Source: Xanthomonas melonis
GTDB taxonomy: Bacteria > Pseudomonadota > Gammaproteobacteria > Xanthomonadales > Xanthomonadaceae
Assembly (NCBI RefSeq): GCF_020783655.1
Contig: NZ_JAJGQH010000006.1
Location: forward strand, 183,115-247,114
Direction of reading: 5' to 3'
DNA length: 64,000 nt
Each line of letters starts with the position of its first letter. Within the stretch, counting starts at the first letter, position 1. The notes below the pieces were generated by a model that was given only the letters and a program-made list of their open reading frames with translations, was not told where the DNA came from and made no database searches. Both the position numbers and the translations under genes were made by a program. Below, one piece after another: positions 11,671 to 20,272 of this stretch.

Positions 11671-11732
11671 GCAACAGACACACAAGGCTTCGATCAGACC
11701 CCGCACCGGCAACGGCGCGGGGTTTCGCGTTT
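11645..11732 (+). terminator. ilv transcription attenuator (antiterminator and terminator)
   Basis: The terminator stem pairs CCCCGC (11699-11704) with GCGGGG (11717-11722), extended by CCG/CGG around a GCAA loop, followed by TTTCGCGTTT. A segment inside the leader ORF, CCGGTGCGGG (11645-11654), is the exact complement of CCCGCACCGG (11700-11709). Pairing of these two would block the terminator. Ribosome stalling at the Leu/Val/Ile codons, 20-odd nt upstream, would free that segment. This is a complete classical attenuation layout. Confidence 0.88.
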
Positions 11733-11759
11733 CAGGGATCACCAAAAGTTTCGAATGAC

Positions 11760-11894
11760 ATGAACGACATCACGGCCACTTCCGCACCACTGTCGACCGA
11801 CACCCGCAAGCCTGCGGCTGCCCATGGCTGCCGGTGCCGTGCCCTCGTCCATCCCCGCCTTGTTCAGCCGGCCAGTGCCTGCACTGCCGGCTGA
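11760..11894 (+). CDS. Possible 44-aa ORF overlapping the second terminator
   Basis: Small ORF between the ilv attenuator and ilvC with no resemblance I recognise; it has no run of branched-chain residues. Its last codons form the whole terminator hairpin at 11867-11891, and its stop TGA directly follows the stem. A ribosome translating it would melt that hairpin. No good ribosome site precedes the ATG. It may be a second leader peptide or chance. Confidence 0.3.
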   Translation: MNDITATSAPLSTDTRKPAAAHGCRCRALVHPRLVQPASACTAG

Positions 11895-11903
11895 TTCGTT
11901 TTT
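11867..11903 (+). terminator. Second intrinsic terminator directly upstream of ilvC
   Basis: GCCGG-c-CAGTGC (11867-11878) pairs with GCACTG-CCGGC (11881-11891) around a 2-nt turn with one bulged C; TGATTCG and then five T residues (11899-11903) follow. It is a stronger terminator than the attenuator and lies only 27 nt before the ilvC start, so all ilv transcripts must read through it. Confidence 0.72.
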
Positions 11904-11930
11904 CCACTGCCAACCTCGCAAGGATTACTC

Positions 11931-12932
11931 ATGAGCAACCATACCCAACCGAAAATCGCGATCATCGGCTACGGCAGCCAGGGCCGCGCGCATGCACTGA
12001 ACCTGCGCGATTCCGGCTTCGATGTCACTGTCGGCCTGCGCCCGGGCGGCCCCACCGAAGCCAAGGCCCAGGCCGAGGGCTTTGCCGTGGTGGCGCCGGC
12101 AGAAGCGGTGAAGACCGCCGATCTGGTCGCAGTCCTGACTCCGGACATGGTGCAGAAGAAGCTCTATGAAGACGTCATCGCTCCGAACATGAAACAGGGC
12201 GCCTGCCTGCTGTTCGCGCACGGCCTGAACGTGCACTTCGACATGATCACCCCGCGTGCCGACCTGGACGTGGTACTGGTGGCACCGAAGGGCCCGGGCG
12301 CGCTGGTGCGTCGCGAGTACGAAATCGGCCGCGGCGTGCCGTGCATCTATGCGGTGTACCAGGACACCAGCGGCAAGGCCGAGCAGTTCGCGTTGACCTA
12401 CGCGGGCGGCCTCGGCGGCGCACGCGCCAACATCATCAAGACCACTTTCAAGGAGGAGACCGAAACCGACCTGTTCGGCGAACAGGCCGTGCTGTGCGGC
12501 GGCGCGTCGTCGCTGGTGCAGGCCGGTTTCGAGGTTCTGGTGGAAGCGGGCTACCAGCCGGAGATCGCATACTACGAAGTACTGCACGAATTGAAGTTGA
12601 TCGTGGACCTGTTCTACGAAGGCGGCATCACCCGCATGCTGGAATTCGTCTCCGAGACCGCACAGTACGGCGATTATGTCAGCGGTCCGCGCGTGATCGA
12701 CGCCAGTACCAAGGCGCGCATGAAGGATGTGCTGACCGACATCCAGAACGGCACCTTCACCAAGAACTGGGTGGCCGAATACGAAGCGGGTCTGCCCAAC
12801 TACAACAAGTTCAAGCAGGCCGATCTGGAGCACCCGATCGAAGAAGTGGGCAAGAAGCTGCGCGCCAAGATGGTATGGCTCAACGGGCAACAGCAGGCCG
12901 CTACTGCACCAGCGAATCAACAAGCGGCGTAA
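11931..12932 (+). CDS. ilvC: Ketol-acid reductoisomerase IlvC
   Basis: Second common step of valine, leucine and isoleucine synthesis: isomerises and reduces acetolactate or acetohydroxybutyrate with NADPH. The 333-residue protein is the short class I form. The N-terminal Rossmann motif is [10 protein letters not shown] (residues 14-23); the C-terminal knotted domain holds [17 protein letters not shown] with metal-binding acidic residues. AAGGA precedes the ATG. First enzyme gene of the attenuated operon; 42 bp before ilvG. Confidence 0.98.
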   Translation: MSNHTQPKIAIIGYGSQGRAHALNLRDSGFDVTVGLRPGGPTEAKAQAEGFAVVAPAEAVKTADLVAVLTPDMVQKKLYEDVIAPNMKQGACLLFAHGLNVHFDMITPRADLDVVLVAPKGPGALVRREYEIGRGVPCIYAVYQDTSGKAEQFALTYAGGLGGARANIIKTTFKEETETDLFGEQAVLCGGASSLVQAGFEVLVEAGYQPEIAYYEVLHELKLIVDLFYEGGITRMLEFVSETAQYGDYVSGPRVIDASTKARMKDVLTDIQNGTFTKNWVAEYEAGLPNYNKFKQADLEHPIEEVGKKLRAKMVWLNGQQQAATAPANQQAA

Positions 12933-12974
12933 CTGCCGCCTCCCCCACCGTTTAACACCGAAGGTCCGCAACGC

Positions 12975-14696
12975 ATGAACACCTCCGCACACAGCACGCC
13001 CCGCAATGGCGCGCGCTGGCTGACGCAGGCCCTGGAGGCCGAAGGCGTGGAAACGCTGTTCGGTTATCCGGGCGGCACCATCATGCCGTTCTACGACGCA
13101 CTGGTGGATTCCAGGCTCAAGCACATCCTGGTCCGCCACGAGCAGGGCGCAGCCCTGGCCGCCAACGGCTATGCCCGCGCCAGCGGTCGGGTAGGCGTAT
13201 GCGTGGCCACCTCCGGTCCGGGCGCATCCAACCTGGTCACCGGCATCGCCGATGCGATGCTCGACTCGGTGCCGATGATCTGCCTGACCGGCCAGGTCGC
13301 CACGCCGTTGCTAGGCACCGATGCGTTTCAGGAACTGGATGTGTTCGGCATGACCATGCCGATCGTCAAGCACAGCTTTCTGGTGCGCAGCGTGGACCAG
13401 TTGCCGGAGATGGTGCGCGAGGCGTTCCGGATTGCCCGCGAAGGACGTCCCGGGCCGGTCCTGATCGACCTGCCCAAGGACGTGCAGCTCGCCGATGCGG
13501 CGCATCTGCCCGACCACGTACCGGCGGCGGTGGTGCCTCCGCCGGCACCGGCCGACGCGCCGCTGGCCGACGCGCTGGCGGCCATTGCCGGCGCCGAACG
13601 CCCGATCGTGTACGGCGGCGGCGGCATTGCGCTGGCCGGCGCGGTGGACGCGTTCCGGCGCTTCGTCGAGTCCACCGGCATCCCGACCGCGCTGACCTTG
13701 CGCGGTCTGGGCGCCCTGCCGCATGGACACCCGGATTACCTGGGCATGTTGGGCATGCACGGCACCCGGGCAGCCAACATGGCCATCCAGGAATGCGATC
13801 TGCTGGTGGTGGTGGGCGCACGCTTCGACGACCGTGCCACCGGCAAATTGAGCGAATTCGCTCCGTTTGCGCGCGTCATCCATCTGGATGCCGACGCCTA
13901 TGAGATTTCCAAGCTGCGCACCGCCGACATCGCGGTGCCCGGCGACGTGGCAGTGAGCCTGAAGGCGCTCAGCGCTGCGCGTGCCAATTGCCAGGCGTGG
14001 CGCACGCGCTGCTTTGCCAACCGCGAAAAGTTCGGTGCGCGCTACGACGCGCCCGGTACCGATGTCTATGCCCCGGCGCTGCTGAAGCGCCTGAGCGAAG
14101 TGGCCCCGGCCGACACCATCATTGCCTGCGACGTGGGTCAGCACCAGATGTGGGTGGCCCAGCATTGCCGTTTCAACGACCCGCGCAACCACCTGACCAG
14201 CGGCGCCCTCGGCACCATGGGCTTCGGCCTGCCCGCCGCGATGGGCGCCCAGTTCGCCTGCCCCGATCGCACCGTCGTGCTGGTCTCCGGCGATGGCAGC
14301 TTCATGATGAACGTACAGGAGCTGGTGACCATTGCGCGCTGCAAGTTGCCGGTGAAGATCGTGCTGCTGGACAACAGCTCGCTGGGCATGGTGCGGCAGT
14401 GGCAGGAACTGTTCTTCGCCGAGCGTTACAGCGAGATCGATCTGTCCGACAACCCGGACTTTGCGGCGCTGGCGCAGGTGTTCGGCATTCCGGCCAAGCG
14501 CATCGTCACGCGGAGCGAGGTGGATGCGGCGCTGGCCGAGCTGCTGGCCCAGCCCGGTCCCGGCCTGCTGCATGTGGCCATCGATGCACGCGCCAACGTC
14601 TGGCCGCTGGTACCGCCCAACAATGCCAACAGCACCATGCTGGACAGCAATCCCGCACACGCGGCCAAGGAGGCGACCCATGCGTTACCGGCTTGA
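12975..14696 (+). CDS. ilvG: Acetolactate synthase large subunit
   Basis: Thiamine-diphosphate enzyme that condenses pyruvate with pyruvate or 2-ketobutyrate. The 573-residue length is normal. The catalytic Glu lies in VRHEQGAALAANGYARASG near residue 57, the ThDP/Mg motif is GDGSFMMNVQELVTI with NNSS-type D/N residues at LLDNSSLGMV, and the FAD/central domain carries GARFDDRATGKL. It pairs with the small subunit encoded by ilvM, whose start lies inside its 3' end, so subunits should be made in balance. Confidence 0.97.
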   Translation: MNTSAHSTPRNGARWLTQALEAEGVETLFGYPGGTIMPFYDALVDSRLKHILVRHEQGAALAANGYARASGRVGVCVATSGPGASNLVTGIADAMLDSVPMICLTGQVATPLLGTDAFQELDVFGMTMPIVKHSFLVRSVDQLPEMVREAFRIAREGRPGPVLIDLPKDVQLADAAHLPDHVPAAVVPPPAPADAPLADALAAIAGAERPIVYGGGGIALAGAVDAFRRFVESTGIPTALTLRGLGALPHGHPDYLGMLGMHGTRAANMAIQECDLLVVVGARFDDRATGKLSEFAPFARVIHLDADAYEISKLRTADIAVPGDVAVSLKALSAARANCQAWRTRCFANREKFGARYDAPGTDVYAPALLKRLSEVAPADTIIACDVGQHQMWVAQHCRFNDPRNHLTSGALGTMGFGLPAAMGAQFACPDRTVVLVSGDGSFMMNVQELVTIARCKLPVKIVLLDNSSLGMVRQWQELFFAERYSEIDLSDNPDFAALAQVFGIPAKRIVTRSEVDAALAELLAQPGPGLLHVAIDARANVWPLVPPNNANSTMLDSNPAHAAKEATHALPA

Positions 14697-14937
14697 TCTG
14701 GTGCTGAAGCCGGCCGAAGGCGCACTGGTGCGGGTGATCGGCATGACCGAGCGCCGTGGCTTCCGTCCCTGCGCCATCCAGGGCGCCGCGCACCCGGACG
14801 GGTCGGGCCGCTGGCACCTGCAGCTGGACGTGGACAGCAGCCGCCCGCCGGAGACGCTGCGCCTGCAACTGGAAAAGGTGTACGACTGCGAAGCGGTGAC
14901 GATCACCGCGCTGGAATCGATCGAGGCAGCCGCATGA
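14680..14937 (+). CDS. ilvM: Acetolactate synthase small (ACT-domain) subunit IlvM
   Basis: Short regulatory subunit of acetohydroxyacid synthase, 85 residues with a single ACT-like fold (MRYRLDLVLKPAEGALVRVI at the start, typical beta-alpha-beta spacing). IlvM-type subunits activate the large subunit and are generally less sensitive to valine than IlvN/IlvH. The ATG at 14680 overlaps ilvG by 17 nt and has an excellent ribosome site (AAGGAGG), which together indicate translational coupling. Its stop codon overlaps a possible 28-codon ORF by ATGA. Confidence 0.92.
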   Translation: MRYRLDLVLKPAEGALVRVIGMTERRGFRPCAIQGAAHPDGSGRWHLQLDVDSSRPPETLRLQLEKVYDCEAVTITALESIEAAA

Positions 14938-15020
14938 ACGGCCCCACCTCGCACGATCACCACAACGCCATCCGGAGGTCTCTTCTTCCGGATCGGCCAA
15001 GCGTGCGCCGCAATGCCTGA
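14934..15020 (+). CDS. Possible 28-aa ORF bridging ilvM and ilvA
   Basis: An ATG overlapping the ilvM stop (ATGA) opens a 28-codon frame that ends at TGA 15018-15020, six nt inside ilvA. It could pass ribosomes from ilvM to ilvA, because the 75-bp gap has no other coupling. A 7-bp inverted repeat (ATCCGGA / TCCGGAT, 14970-14993) encloses GGAGG within it. The peptide resembles nothing I recognise and could be a chance frame. Confidence 0.3.
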   Translation: MNGPTSHDHHNAIRRSLLPDRPSVRRNA

Positions 15021-16131
15021 TTCGGGCCGCTCTTCCGTGCAGGAGCCAGACGTAGGCGACGTCGCCGTCAGTGTGGCCGACGTCCTGGCCGCGCAGGCCC
15101 GCCTGCGCAAGTATCTGTCGCCCACGCCACTGCACTACGCCGAACGCTTCGGCGTGTGGTTGAAGCTGGAAAATCTGCAACGCACCGGCTCCTACAAGGT
15201 GCGTGGCGCGTTGAATGCCTTGCTGGCAGGGCTGGAGCGCGGCGATGAACGCCCGGTGATCTGCGCCTCGGCCGGCAACCACGCGCAAGGCGTGGCATGG
15301 TCGGCATACCGGCTCGGCGTGCAGGCCATCACCGTGATGCCGCATGGCGCACCGCAGACGAAGATCGCCGGCGTGGCCCACTGGGGCGCAACCGTGCGCC
15401 AGCACGGCAACAGTTACGACGAAGCATTCGCCTTCGCCCGCGAGCTGGCCGACCAGAACGGCTATCGGTTTCTCTCCGCTTTCGACGACCCGGATGTGAT
15501 CGCCGGCCAGGGCACGGTGGGTATCGAATTGGCCGCGCATGCCCCGGATGTGGTGATCGTGCCGATCGGCGGCGGCGGCCTGGCATCCGGCATCGCCCTT
15601 GCGCTGAAGTCGCAGGGCGTGCGCGTGGTCGGTGCGCAGGTGGAGGGCGTGGACTCCATGGCCCGCGCCGTCCGCGGCGATGTGCGCGAAATCGCGCCCG
15701 TGCCCACGCTCGCCGATGGCGTCAAGGTCAAGATTCCCGGCTTCCTCACCCGTCGTCTGTGCGCCAGCCTGCTGGACGATGTCGTCATCGTGCGCGAAGC
15801 CGAATTACGCGAAACCCTGGTGCGGCTGGCACTGGAAGAACACGTCATCGCCGAGGGCGCCGGTGCGCTCGCCCTGGCCGCCGGTCGCCGCGTTGCGGGC
15901 AAACGCAAATGTGCGGTCGTCTCTGGCGGTAATATCGACGCAACCGTTCTGGCCACACTCTTGTCCGAAGTGCGGCCGCGTCCGCCACGCAAACCGCGCC
16001 GCCGCAATACCGAGCGGCTGCGCAACGAACGCAGCGTCAAGCCGCCCCCACCCGCCGCCGCTGTTTCCCGCCCATCCGCAGTCGCTACAACGCCTGTCAC
16101 CGCCATCGCAGTAGAGGAGTCTTACTGGTGA
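15013..16131 (+). CDS. ilvA: Threonine dehydratase, catalytic domain only, with unusual C-terminal tail
   Basis: PLP enzyme that deaminates threonine to 2-ketobutyrate, the committed step to isoleucine. Residues 20-325 form the fold-type II catalytic domain: PLP lysine Lys62 in [10 protein letters not shown], the [13 protein letters not shown] phosphate-cradle region and the glycine loop [13 protein letters not shown]. Length is 372 residues against about 510 for biosynthetic IlvA: the two C-terminal ACT domains that bind isoleucine and valine are absent. In their place is a tail of about 50 residues rich in Arg and Pro, then Ala/Thr/Val. Operon context indicates a biosynthetic role despite the short form. 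The stop overlaps leuA by GTGA. Confidence 0.93.
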   Translation: MPDSGRSSVQEPDVGDVAVSVADVLAAQARLRKYLSPTPLHYAERFGVWLKLENLQRTGSYKVRGALNALLAGLERGDERPVICASAGNHAQGVAWSAYRLGVQAITVMPHGAPQTKIAGVAHWGATVRQHGNSYDEAFAFARELADQNGYRFLSAFDDPDVIAGQGTVGIELAAHAPDVVIVPIGGGGLASGIALALKSQGVRVVGAQVEGVDSMARAVRGDVREIAPVPTLADGVKVKIPGFLTRRLCASLLDDVVIVREAELRETLVRLALEEHVIAEGAGALALAAGRRVAGKRKCAVVSGGNIDATVLATLLSEVRPRPPRKPRRRNTERLRNERSVKPPPPAAAVSRPSAVATTPVTAIAVEESYW

Positions 16132-17690
16132 ACACGACCGTATCCAACCAGACCCCGCGTATCCGAATTTTCGACACCACCCTGCGCGACGGCGAGCAAT
16201 CCCCCGGCTGCAGCATGACGCCCCAGCAGAAGCTGGTGATGGCGCGCGCGCTGGATGAGCTCGGCGTGGACATCATCGAAACCGGCTTCCCGGCCAGTTC
16301 GCATTCCGATCGCGAAGCGGTAGCGATGATCGGCCGCGAGCTGCGACGCCCCACGCTTGCGGTGCTGTCGCGCTGCCTGCAGGCCGACATCGAAACTTCC
16401 GCAAAGGCACTGGAGGCCGCCGCCAATCCGCGCCTGCACGTGTTCCTGTCCACCAGCCCGCTGCACCGCGAGCACAAGCTGCGCATGAACCGCGAGCAGG
16501 TGCTGGAATCGGTGCACAGGCACGTGACGCTGGCGCGCAGCTACATCGACGATGTGGAGTTCTCCGCCGAAGACGCCACCCGCACCGAGGAAGACTTCCT
16601 GGCCGAGGTCGCCCGCGTGGCGATCGCCGCTGGCGCCACGACCATCAACCTGCCCGACACGGTGGGCTTCACCACGCCGGAAGAGATCCGCGGCATGTTC
16701 TCGCGCCTGATCGCCGGTGTGGAAGGCGCCGACAGGGTGATCTTCAGCGCGCACTGCCATAACGACCTGGGCCTGGCGGTGGCCAATTCGCTGGCCGCCA
16801 TCGAAGGCGGCGCGCGTCAGGTGGAATGCACCATCAACGGCATTGGCGAGCGCGCTGGCAACTGCGCGCTGGAAGAAATCACCATGGCATTGAAGGTGCG
16901 TGGTGCGTTCTACAACATCGATACCGACATCAATACCCCACGCATCGTGTCCACCTCGCAGTTGCTGCAGCGCCTGGTCGGCATGCCGGTGCAGCGCAAC
17001 AAGGCGGTGGTCGGCGGCAATGCGTTCGCACACGAATCCGGCATCCACCAACACGGCATGCTGCGTCACCGCGGCACCTACGAAATCATGCGCCCGGAAG
17101 ACGTGGGTTGGGAGTCCTCGCAGATGGTGCTGGGCCGCCACAGCGGACGCGCCGCAGTGGAACAGCGCCTGCGTGCGCTGGGCTACCTGCTGGAGGAAGA
17201 AGAGGTCAAGCTGGTGTTCGAACAGTTCAAGGCGCTGTGCGAGAAGCAGCGCGTGGTCACCGATGCCGACCTGCAGGCATTGATGCAGGATGCCACCGTG
17301 CAGGAAGGCTACCGCCTGGCATCGATGACCATCAGCGACGTCGGCAGCCGCGCCAATGCGCTGGTGGAATTGTCCGACCCGGAAGGCAACCGCGTGGCCG
17401 AAACCGCGCAGGGCAACGGGCCGGTCGATGCGTTGTTCGGTGCATTGGCGTCGGCCACCGGCGTGAAGCTGGAGCTGGATAGCTACCAGGTGCACAGCGT
17501 TGGCATCGGCGCCGACGCGCGCGGCGAGGCCAGCCTGAGCGTGCGTCACGACGGTGTGGAATACGAAGGCACCGGCACCAGCAAGGACATCATCGAAGCC
17601 AGTGCGCTGGCGTGGCTGGATGTGGCCAATCGTCTATTGCGCCAACGCGAGCGCGGCGTGGTCGCAGGCAAGACGGCGGCGGTGGCGTAA
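16128..17690 (+). CDS. leuA: 2-Isopropylmalate synthase LeuA
   Basis: First enzyme of the leucine branch: condenses ketoisovalerate with acetyl-CoA. The 520-residue protein has the TIM barrel with [15 protein letters not shown] (residues 15-29) and the metal motif [12 protein letters not shown], a linker, and a C-terminal LeuA dimer domain for leucine feedback (from about residue 385). It begins at GTG 16128, overlapping the ilvA stop by 4 nt, with GAGGAG upstream; this is translational coupling. It is the last gene of the operon, so leucine synthesis is under the same attenuator as ilvC; a strong terminator follows. Confidence 0.97.
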   Translation: MNTTVSNQTPRIRIFDTTLRDGEQSPGCSMTPQQKLVMARALDELGVDIIETGFPASSHSDREAVAMIGRELRRPTLAVLSRCLQADIETSAKALEAAANPRLHVFLSTSPLHREHKLRMNREQVLESVHRHVTLARSYIDDVEFSAEDATRTEEDFLAEVARVAIAAGATTINLPDTVGFTTPEEIRGMFSRLIAGVEGADRVIFSAHCHNDLGLAVANSLAAIEGGARQVECTINGIGERAGNCALEEITMALKVRGAFYNIDTDINTPRIVSTSQLLQRLVGMPVQRNKAVVGGNAFAHESGIHQHGMLRHRGTYEIMRPEDVGWESSQMVLGRHSGRAAVEQRLRALGYLLEEEEVKLVFEQFKALCEKQRVVTDADLQALMQDATVQEGYRLASMTISDVGSRANALVELSDPEGNRVAETAQGNGPVDALFGALASATGVKLELDSYQVHSVGIGADARGEASLSVRHDGVEYEGTGTSKDIIEASALAWLDVANRLLRQRERGVVAGKTAAVA

Positions 17691-17721
17691 CACTGCTCGT
17701 TGGTTAGGTGATGCAAGCCTG

Positions 17722-17752
17722 ACGGCCAGCAGAGTGATCTGCTGGCCGTTTT
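17722..17752 (+). terminator. Terminator of the ilvC-leuA operon
   Basis: A perfect 12-bp stem (ACGGCCAGCAGA / TCTGCTGGCCGT) with a GTGA loop is followed by a short T run (TTTT). It lies 31 bp after the leuA stop. Confidence 0.9.
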
Positions 17753-17921
17753 GGTGTTTGGTGTTTGGTGATTTGAACGTCTTCTAAGAATGCTTGCTTG
17801 CCGATCAGCAGCCGCGAAGAGTGGGAGCGCGGCGCCGCATCGATCAATCCCACGCACGACGTCTGCCGGTTTCGCGCGAACGCCTCGTTCACTGAGGGTG
17901 CTTGCACGCGTACCGGCATGG

Positions 17922-17988
17922 GACACGCCGCAAGTACGTCCCTGTAGGCTCTTACGCGGCATCCATGCCGCGCAAGGTCCCACGCCGA
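17922..17988 (+). repeat. Dispersed intergenic repeat, copy 1
   Basis: About 67 bp starting GACACGCCG and centred on the palindrome GCGGCATCCATGCCGC. A second, diverged copy lies at 18211-18275 in the opposite orientation. The long gap 17753-18388 between the leuA terminator and leuB otherwise shows no convincing gene; short frames there lack ribosome sites and normal codon use. Confidence 0.7.
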
Positions 17989-18210
17989 TACGCGCGCAAG
18001 CACCTCCGGTTTGAGTCGGTAACTGAAGGAAAAGCGTTCCTTGGTTGATTGATCATGCTTTGGAGCGCGCCCTTCGCTGGCGGAATCATGGCAAAGCGAC
18101 AGACGAACTGCATCGACTATCGACTGCTGAATCGAAAGCATTACGCCTACAAAGGGCGTTGCTTGCCCATGAGCAACCGCAAAGAATGGAAGCACGGTGG
18201 CGCGTCCAGG

Positions 18211-18275
18211 GGCGGGACCATGTGGCGGCATGGATGCCACCACTGAGCCTCCACGGACGGATTTACGGCGTGTCC
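18211..18275 (-). repeat. Dispersed intergenic repeat, copy 2 (inverted)
   Basis: Read on the minus strand it matches copy 1 in blocks: GACACGCCG, CGTCC, AGGCTC, GGCATCCATGCCG and GGTCCC, in the same order and nearly the same spacing. The two copies are inverted with respect to each other, about 220 bp apart. It lies between leuA and leuB. Confidence 0.7.
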
Positions 18276-18388
18276 TGCCACTGGATGCGGCACCGCGCCA
18301 TCGATAAGCCCAAAAACGAAAGCGGCCATCGCCCAAACAGGACTATGACCGCCAGTACTTCGAAAAAACGATACATCCAACCAAAGCT

Positions 18389-19462
18389 TTATAACGCAGC
18401 CACCACCGCGTCGCCCATTGCCACCGTACCCACCCTGGTCGTGCCTTGGGACCAGATATCGGCAGTGCGCAGGCCTTGGTCGAGCACCTTGCCGACCGCT
18501 TGCTCGATCGCATCTGCTGCGGCAGATTGCGCAAACGTATAGCGCAACATCATCGCCACCGACAGGATCGTCGCCAGCGGATTGGCGATGCCCTGCCCCG
18601 CAATATCCGGAGCCGAGCCATGGCAGGGTTCGTACATGCCCTTGCTGTCGGCATCCAGTGACGCCGACGGCAGCATGCCGATCGAACCGGTGAGCATCGA
18701 CGCCTGGTCGGACAAGATATCGCCGAACATGTTGTCGGTCACGATCACGTCGAACTGTTTGGGAGCGCGCACCAGCTGCATCGCAGCGTTGTCGACATAC
18801 ATATGCGACAGCGCGATATCCGGATAGTCCTTGGCCACTTCTTCCACCACCGCGCGCCAGAGCTGGCTCGACGCCAGCACGTTGGCCTTGTCGACCGAAC
18901 ACAGCTTCTTGCCGCGCAGGCGTGCCATCTCGAAGCCGGCCTTGGCGATGCGGCGGATCTCGCTTTCGCTATACGGCAAGGTGTCGTAGGCCTGGCGCTC
19001 GCCGTTGTCCAAGGTGCGATTGCCACGCGGCTGGCCGAAATAGATGCCGCCGGTGAGCTCGCGCAGGATCAGCAGATCCAGCCCGGCCACCACCTCCGGC
19101 TTGAGCGTGGACGCCTCGGCCAGCTGCGGATACAGCAAGGCCGGGCGCAGATTGGCGAACAGGCCCAGCTGCGAGCGGATCTTCAGCAACCCGCGCTCCG
19201 GGCGCAGCGCCGGGTCGATGGTGTCCCATTGCGGGCCACCCACCGCGCCCAGCAGCACGGCATCGGCAGCGCGCGCGCGCGCCAACGTTTCATCCGCCAA
19301 CGGGCTGCCGTACTTGTCGTAGGCAGCGCCACCGAGCTCGTCGTACACCAGGCTGTAGCCAAGACCGTACTGCGCATCGATCCGCGTCAGTACCTTGACC
19401 GCTTCGGCCATGATTTCCGGGCCGATGCCGTCACCGGGAAGAATCAGAATCTGCTTGCTCAT
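18389..19462 (-). CDS. leuB: 3-Isopropylmalate dehydrogenase LeuB
   Basis: Oxidises and decarboxylates 3-isopropylmalate with NAD+ to give the leucine keto acid. The 357-residue protein has the family start [22 protein letters not shown], the substrate-binding YFGQPRG segment, and the metal site [13 protein letters not shown], followed by [14 protein letters not shown] for NAD+. GAGGA precedes the ATG. It follows leuD with 64 bp between, so leuC, leuD and leuB likely form one minus-strand operon that converges on leuA. Confidence 0.98.
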   Translation of the reverse strand: MSKQILILPGDGIGPEIMAEAVKVLTRIDAQYGLGYSLVYDELGGAAYDKYGSPLADETLARARAADAVLLGAVGGPQWDTIDPALRPERGLLKIRSQLGLFANLRPALLYPQLAEASTLKPEVVAGLDLLILRELTGGIYFGQPRGNRTLDNGERQAYDTLPYSESEIRRIAKAGFEMARLRGKKLCSVDKANVLASSQLWRAVVEEVAKDYPDIALSHMYVDNAAMQLVRAPKQFDVIVTDNMFGDILSDQASMLTGSIGMLPSASLDADSKGMYEPCHGSAPDIAGQGIANPLATILSVAMMLRYTFAQSAAADAIEQAVGKVLDQGLRTADIWSQGTTRVGTVAMGDAVVAAL

Positions 19463-19526
19463 GCAATCCTCGTGGGTCGGCGCCGCGGCGCCAGGTGTCG
19501 ATGGGCCGTGCCGGCCGGCGTTCAGA

Positions 19527-20174
19527 TCAGCGCAGCGCCCCGAACAGCCAGGGCTGGCGGACGCGATGGGCCTGCTCGAACCGGTCGATCGCCTCGGCGT
19601 CCTGCAAGGTCAGGCCGATATCGTCCAGGCCATTGAGCAGGCAGTGCTTGCGGAATGCGTCGATCTCGAAGGCATACTCCACGCCATCGGGCCTGCGCAC
19701 GCGCTGCGCCTCCAGATCCACGGTGAGTTGGTAGCCTTCGGTGTGAAAGCACTGCGCGAACAAGGCATCCACGTCGGCTTCGGCCAGTACGATCGGCAAC
19801 AGACCATTCTTGAAGCTGTTGTTGTAGAAGATGTCGGCAAAGCTGGGCGCGATGACCGTGCGGAATCCGTATTCGTCCAGCGCCCACGGCGCATGTTCGC
19901 GCGAGGAGCCGCAGCCGAAGTTCTCGCGCGCCAGCAGCACACTGGCGCCCTGGTAGCGCGGGAAGTTGAGCACGAAATCCGGGTTGAGGGGGCGCGTGCT
20001 GTTGTCGCGCCCCGGCTCGCCGATATCCAGGTACCGCCACTCGTCGAACAGGTTCGGCCCGAAACCGGTGCGCTTGATCGATTTCAGGAACTGCTTGGGA
20101 ATGATCTGGTCGGTGTCGACATTGGCGCGATCCAGCGGCGCCACCAGTCCGGTGTGTTGGGTGAAAGGAGTCAT
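19527..20174 (-). CDS. leuD: Isopropylmalate isomerase small subunit LeuD
   Basis: Swivel domain of the isopropylmalate isomerase; binds LeuC to convert 2- to 3-isopropylmalate. The 215-residue protein has [20 protein letters not shown] at the start, the [16 protein letters not shown] loop around residue 85, and the normal length. The bases directly upstream of the ATG are derived from the heptamer repeat and contain no Shine-Dalgarno sequence, so initiation may depend on coupling with leuC or on an atypical site. Confidence 0.97.
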   Translation of the reverse strand: MTPFTQHTGLVAPLDRANVDTDQIIPKQFLKSIKRTGFGPNLFDEWRYLDIGEPGRDNSTRPLNPDFVLNFPRYQGASVLLARENFGCGSSREHAPWALDEYGFRTVIAPSFADIFYNNSFKNGLLPIVLAEADVDALFAQCFHTEGYQLTVDLEAQRVRRPDGVEYAFEIDAFRKHCLLNGLDDIGLTLQDAEAIDRFEQAHRVRQPWLFGALR

Positions 20175-20182
20175 GGGAATGC

Positions 20183-20272
20183 CGGGATTAGGGATTGGAC
20201 AATGGGGATTCGAAAAGGCTGGGGATGGCGTAGCGCTTTTTACGAATCCCGAATCCCCATTCCCGAATCCCC
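20183..20272. repeat. Bipartite inverted heptamer repeat in the leuC-leuD junction (site A)
   Basis: Left arm 20183-20212 holds degenerate GGGATTN units; right arm 20243-20272 holds the inverted form (NAATCCC units); about 30 bp lie between. The right arm is inside the leuC reading frame and encodes its last ten residues; the left arm ends 8 bp before the leuD start. The same arrangement recurs at 52441-52575 and 55443-55530. Confidence 0.85.

Noticed and set aside
14970..14993. Terminator between ilvM and ilvA
   Set aside because: The inverted repeat has no T run after it and lies inside a continuous operon; it cannot be an intrinsic terminator as seen.
17753..18388. Small genes in the leuA-leuB gap
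   Set aside because: Several frames of 60-200 codons exist on both strands, but they overlap the dispersed repeats, have no ribosome sites and show unnatural codon use.
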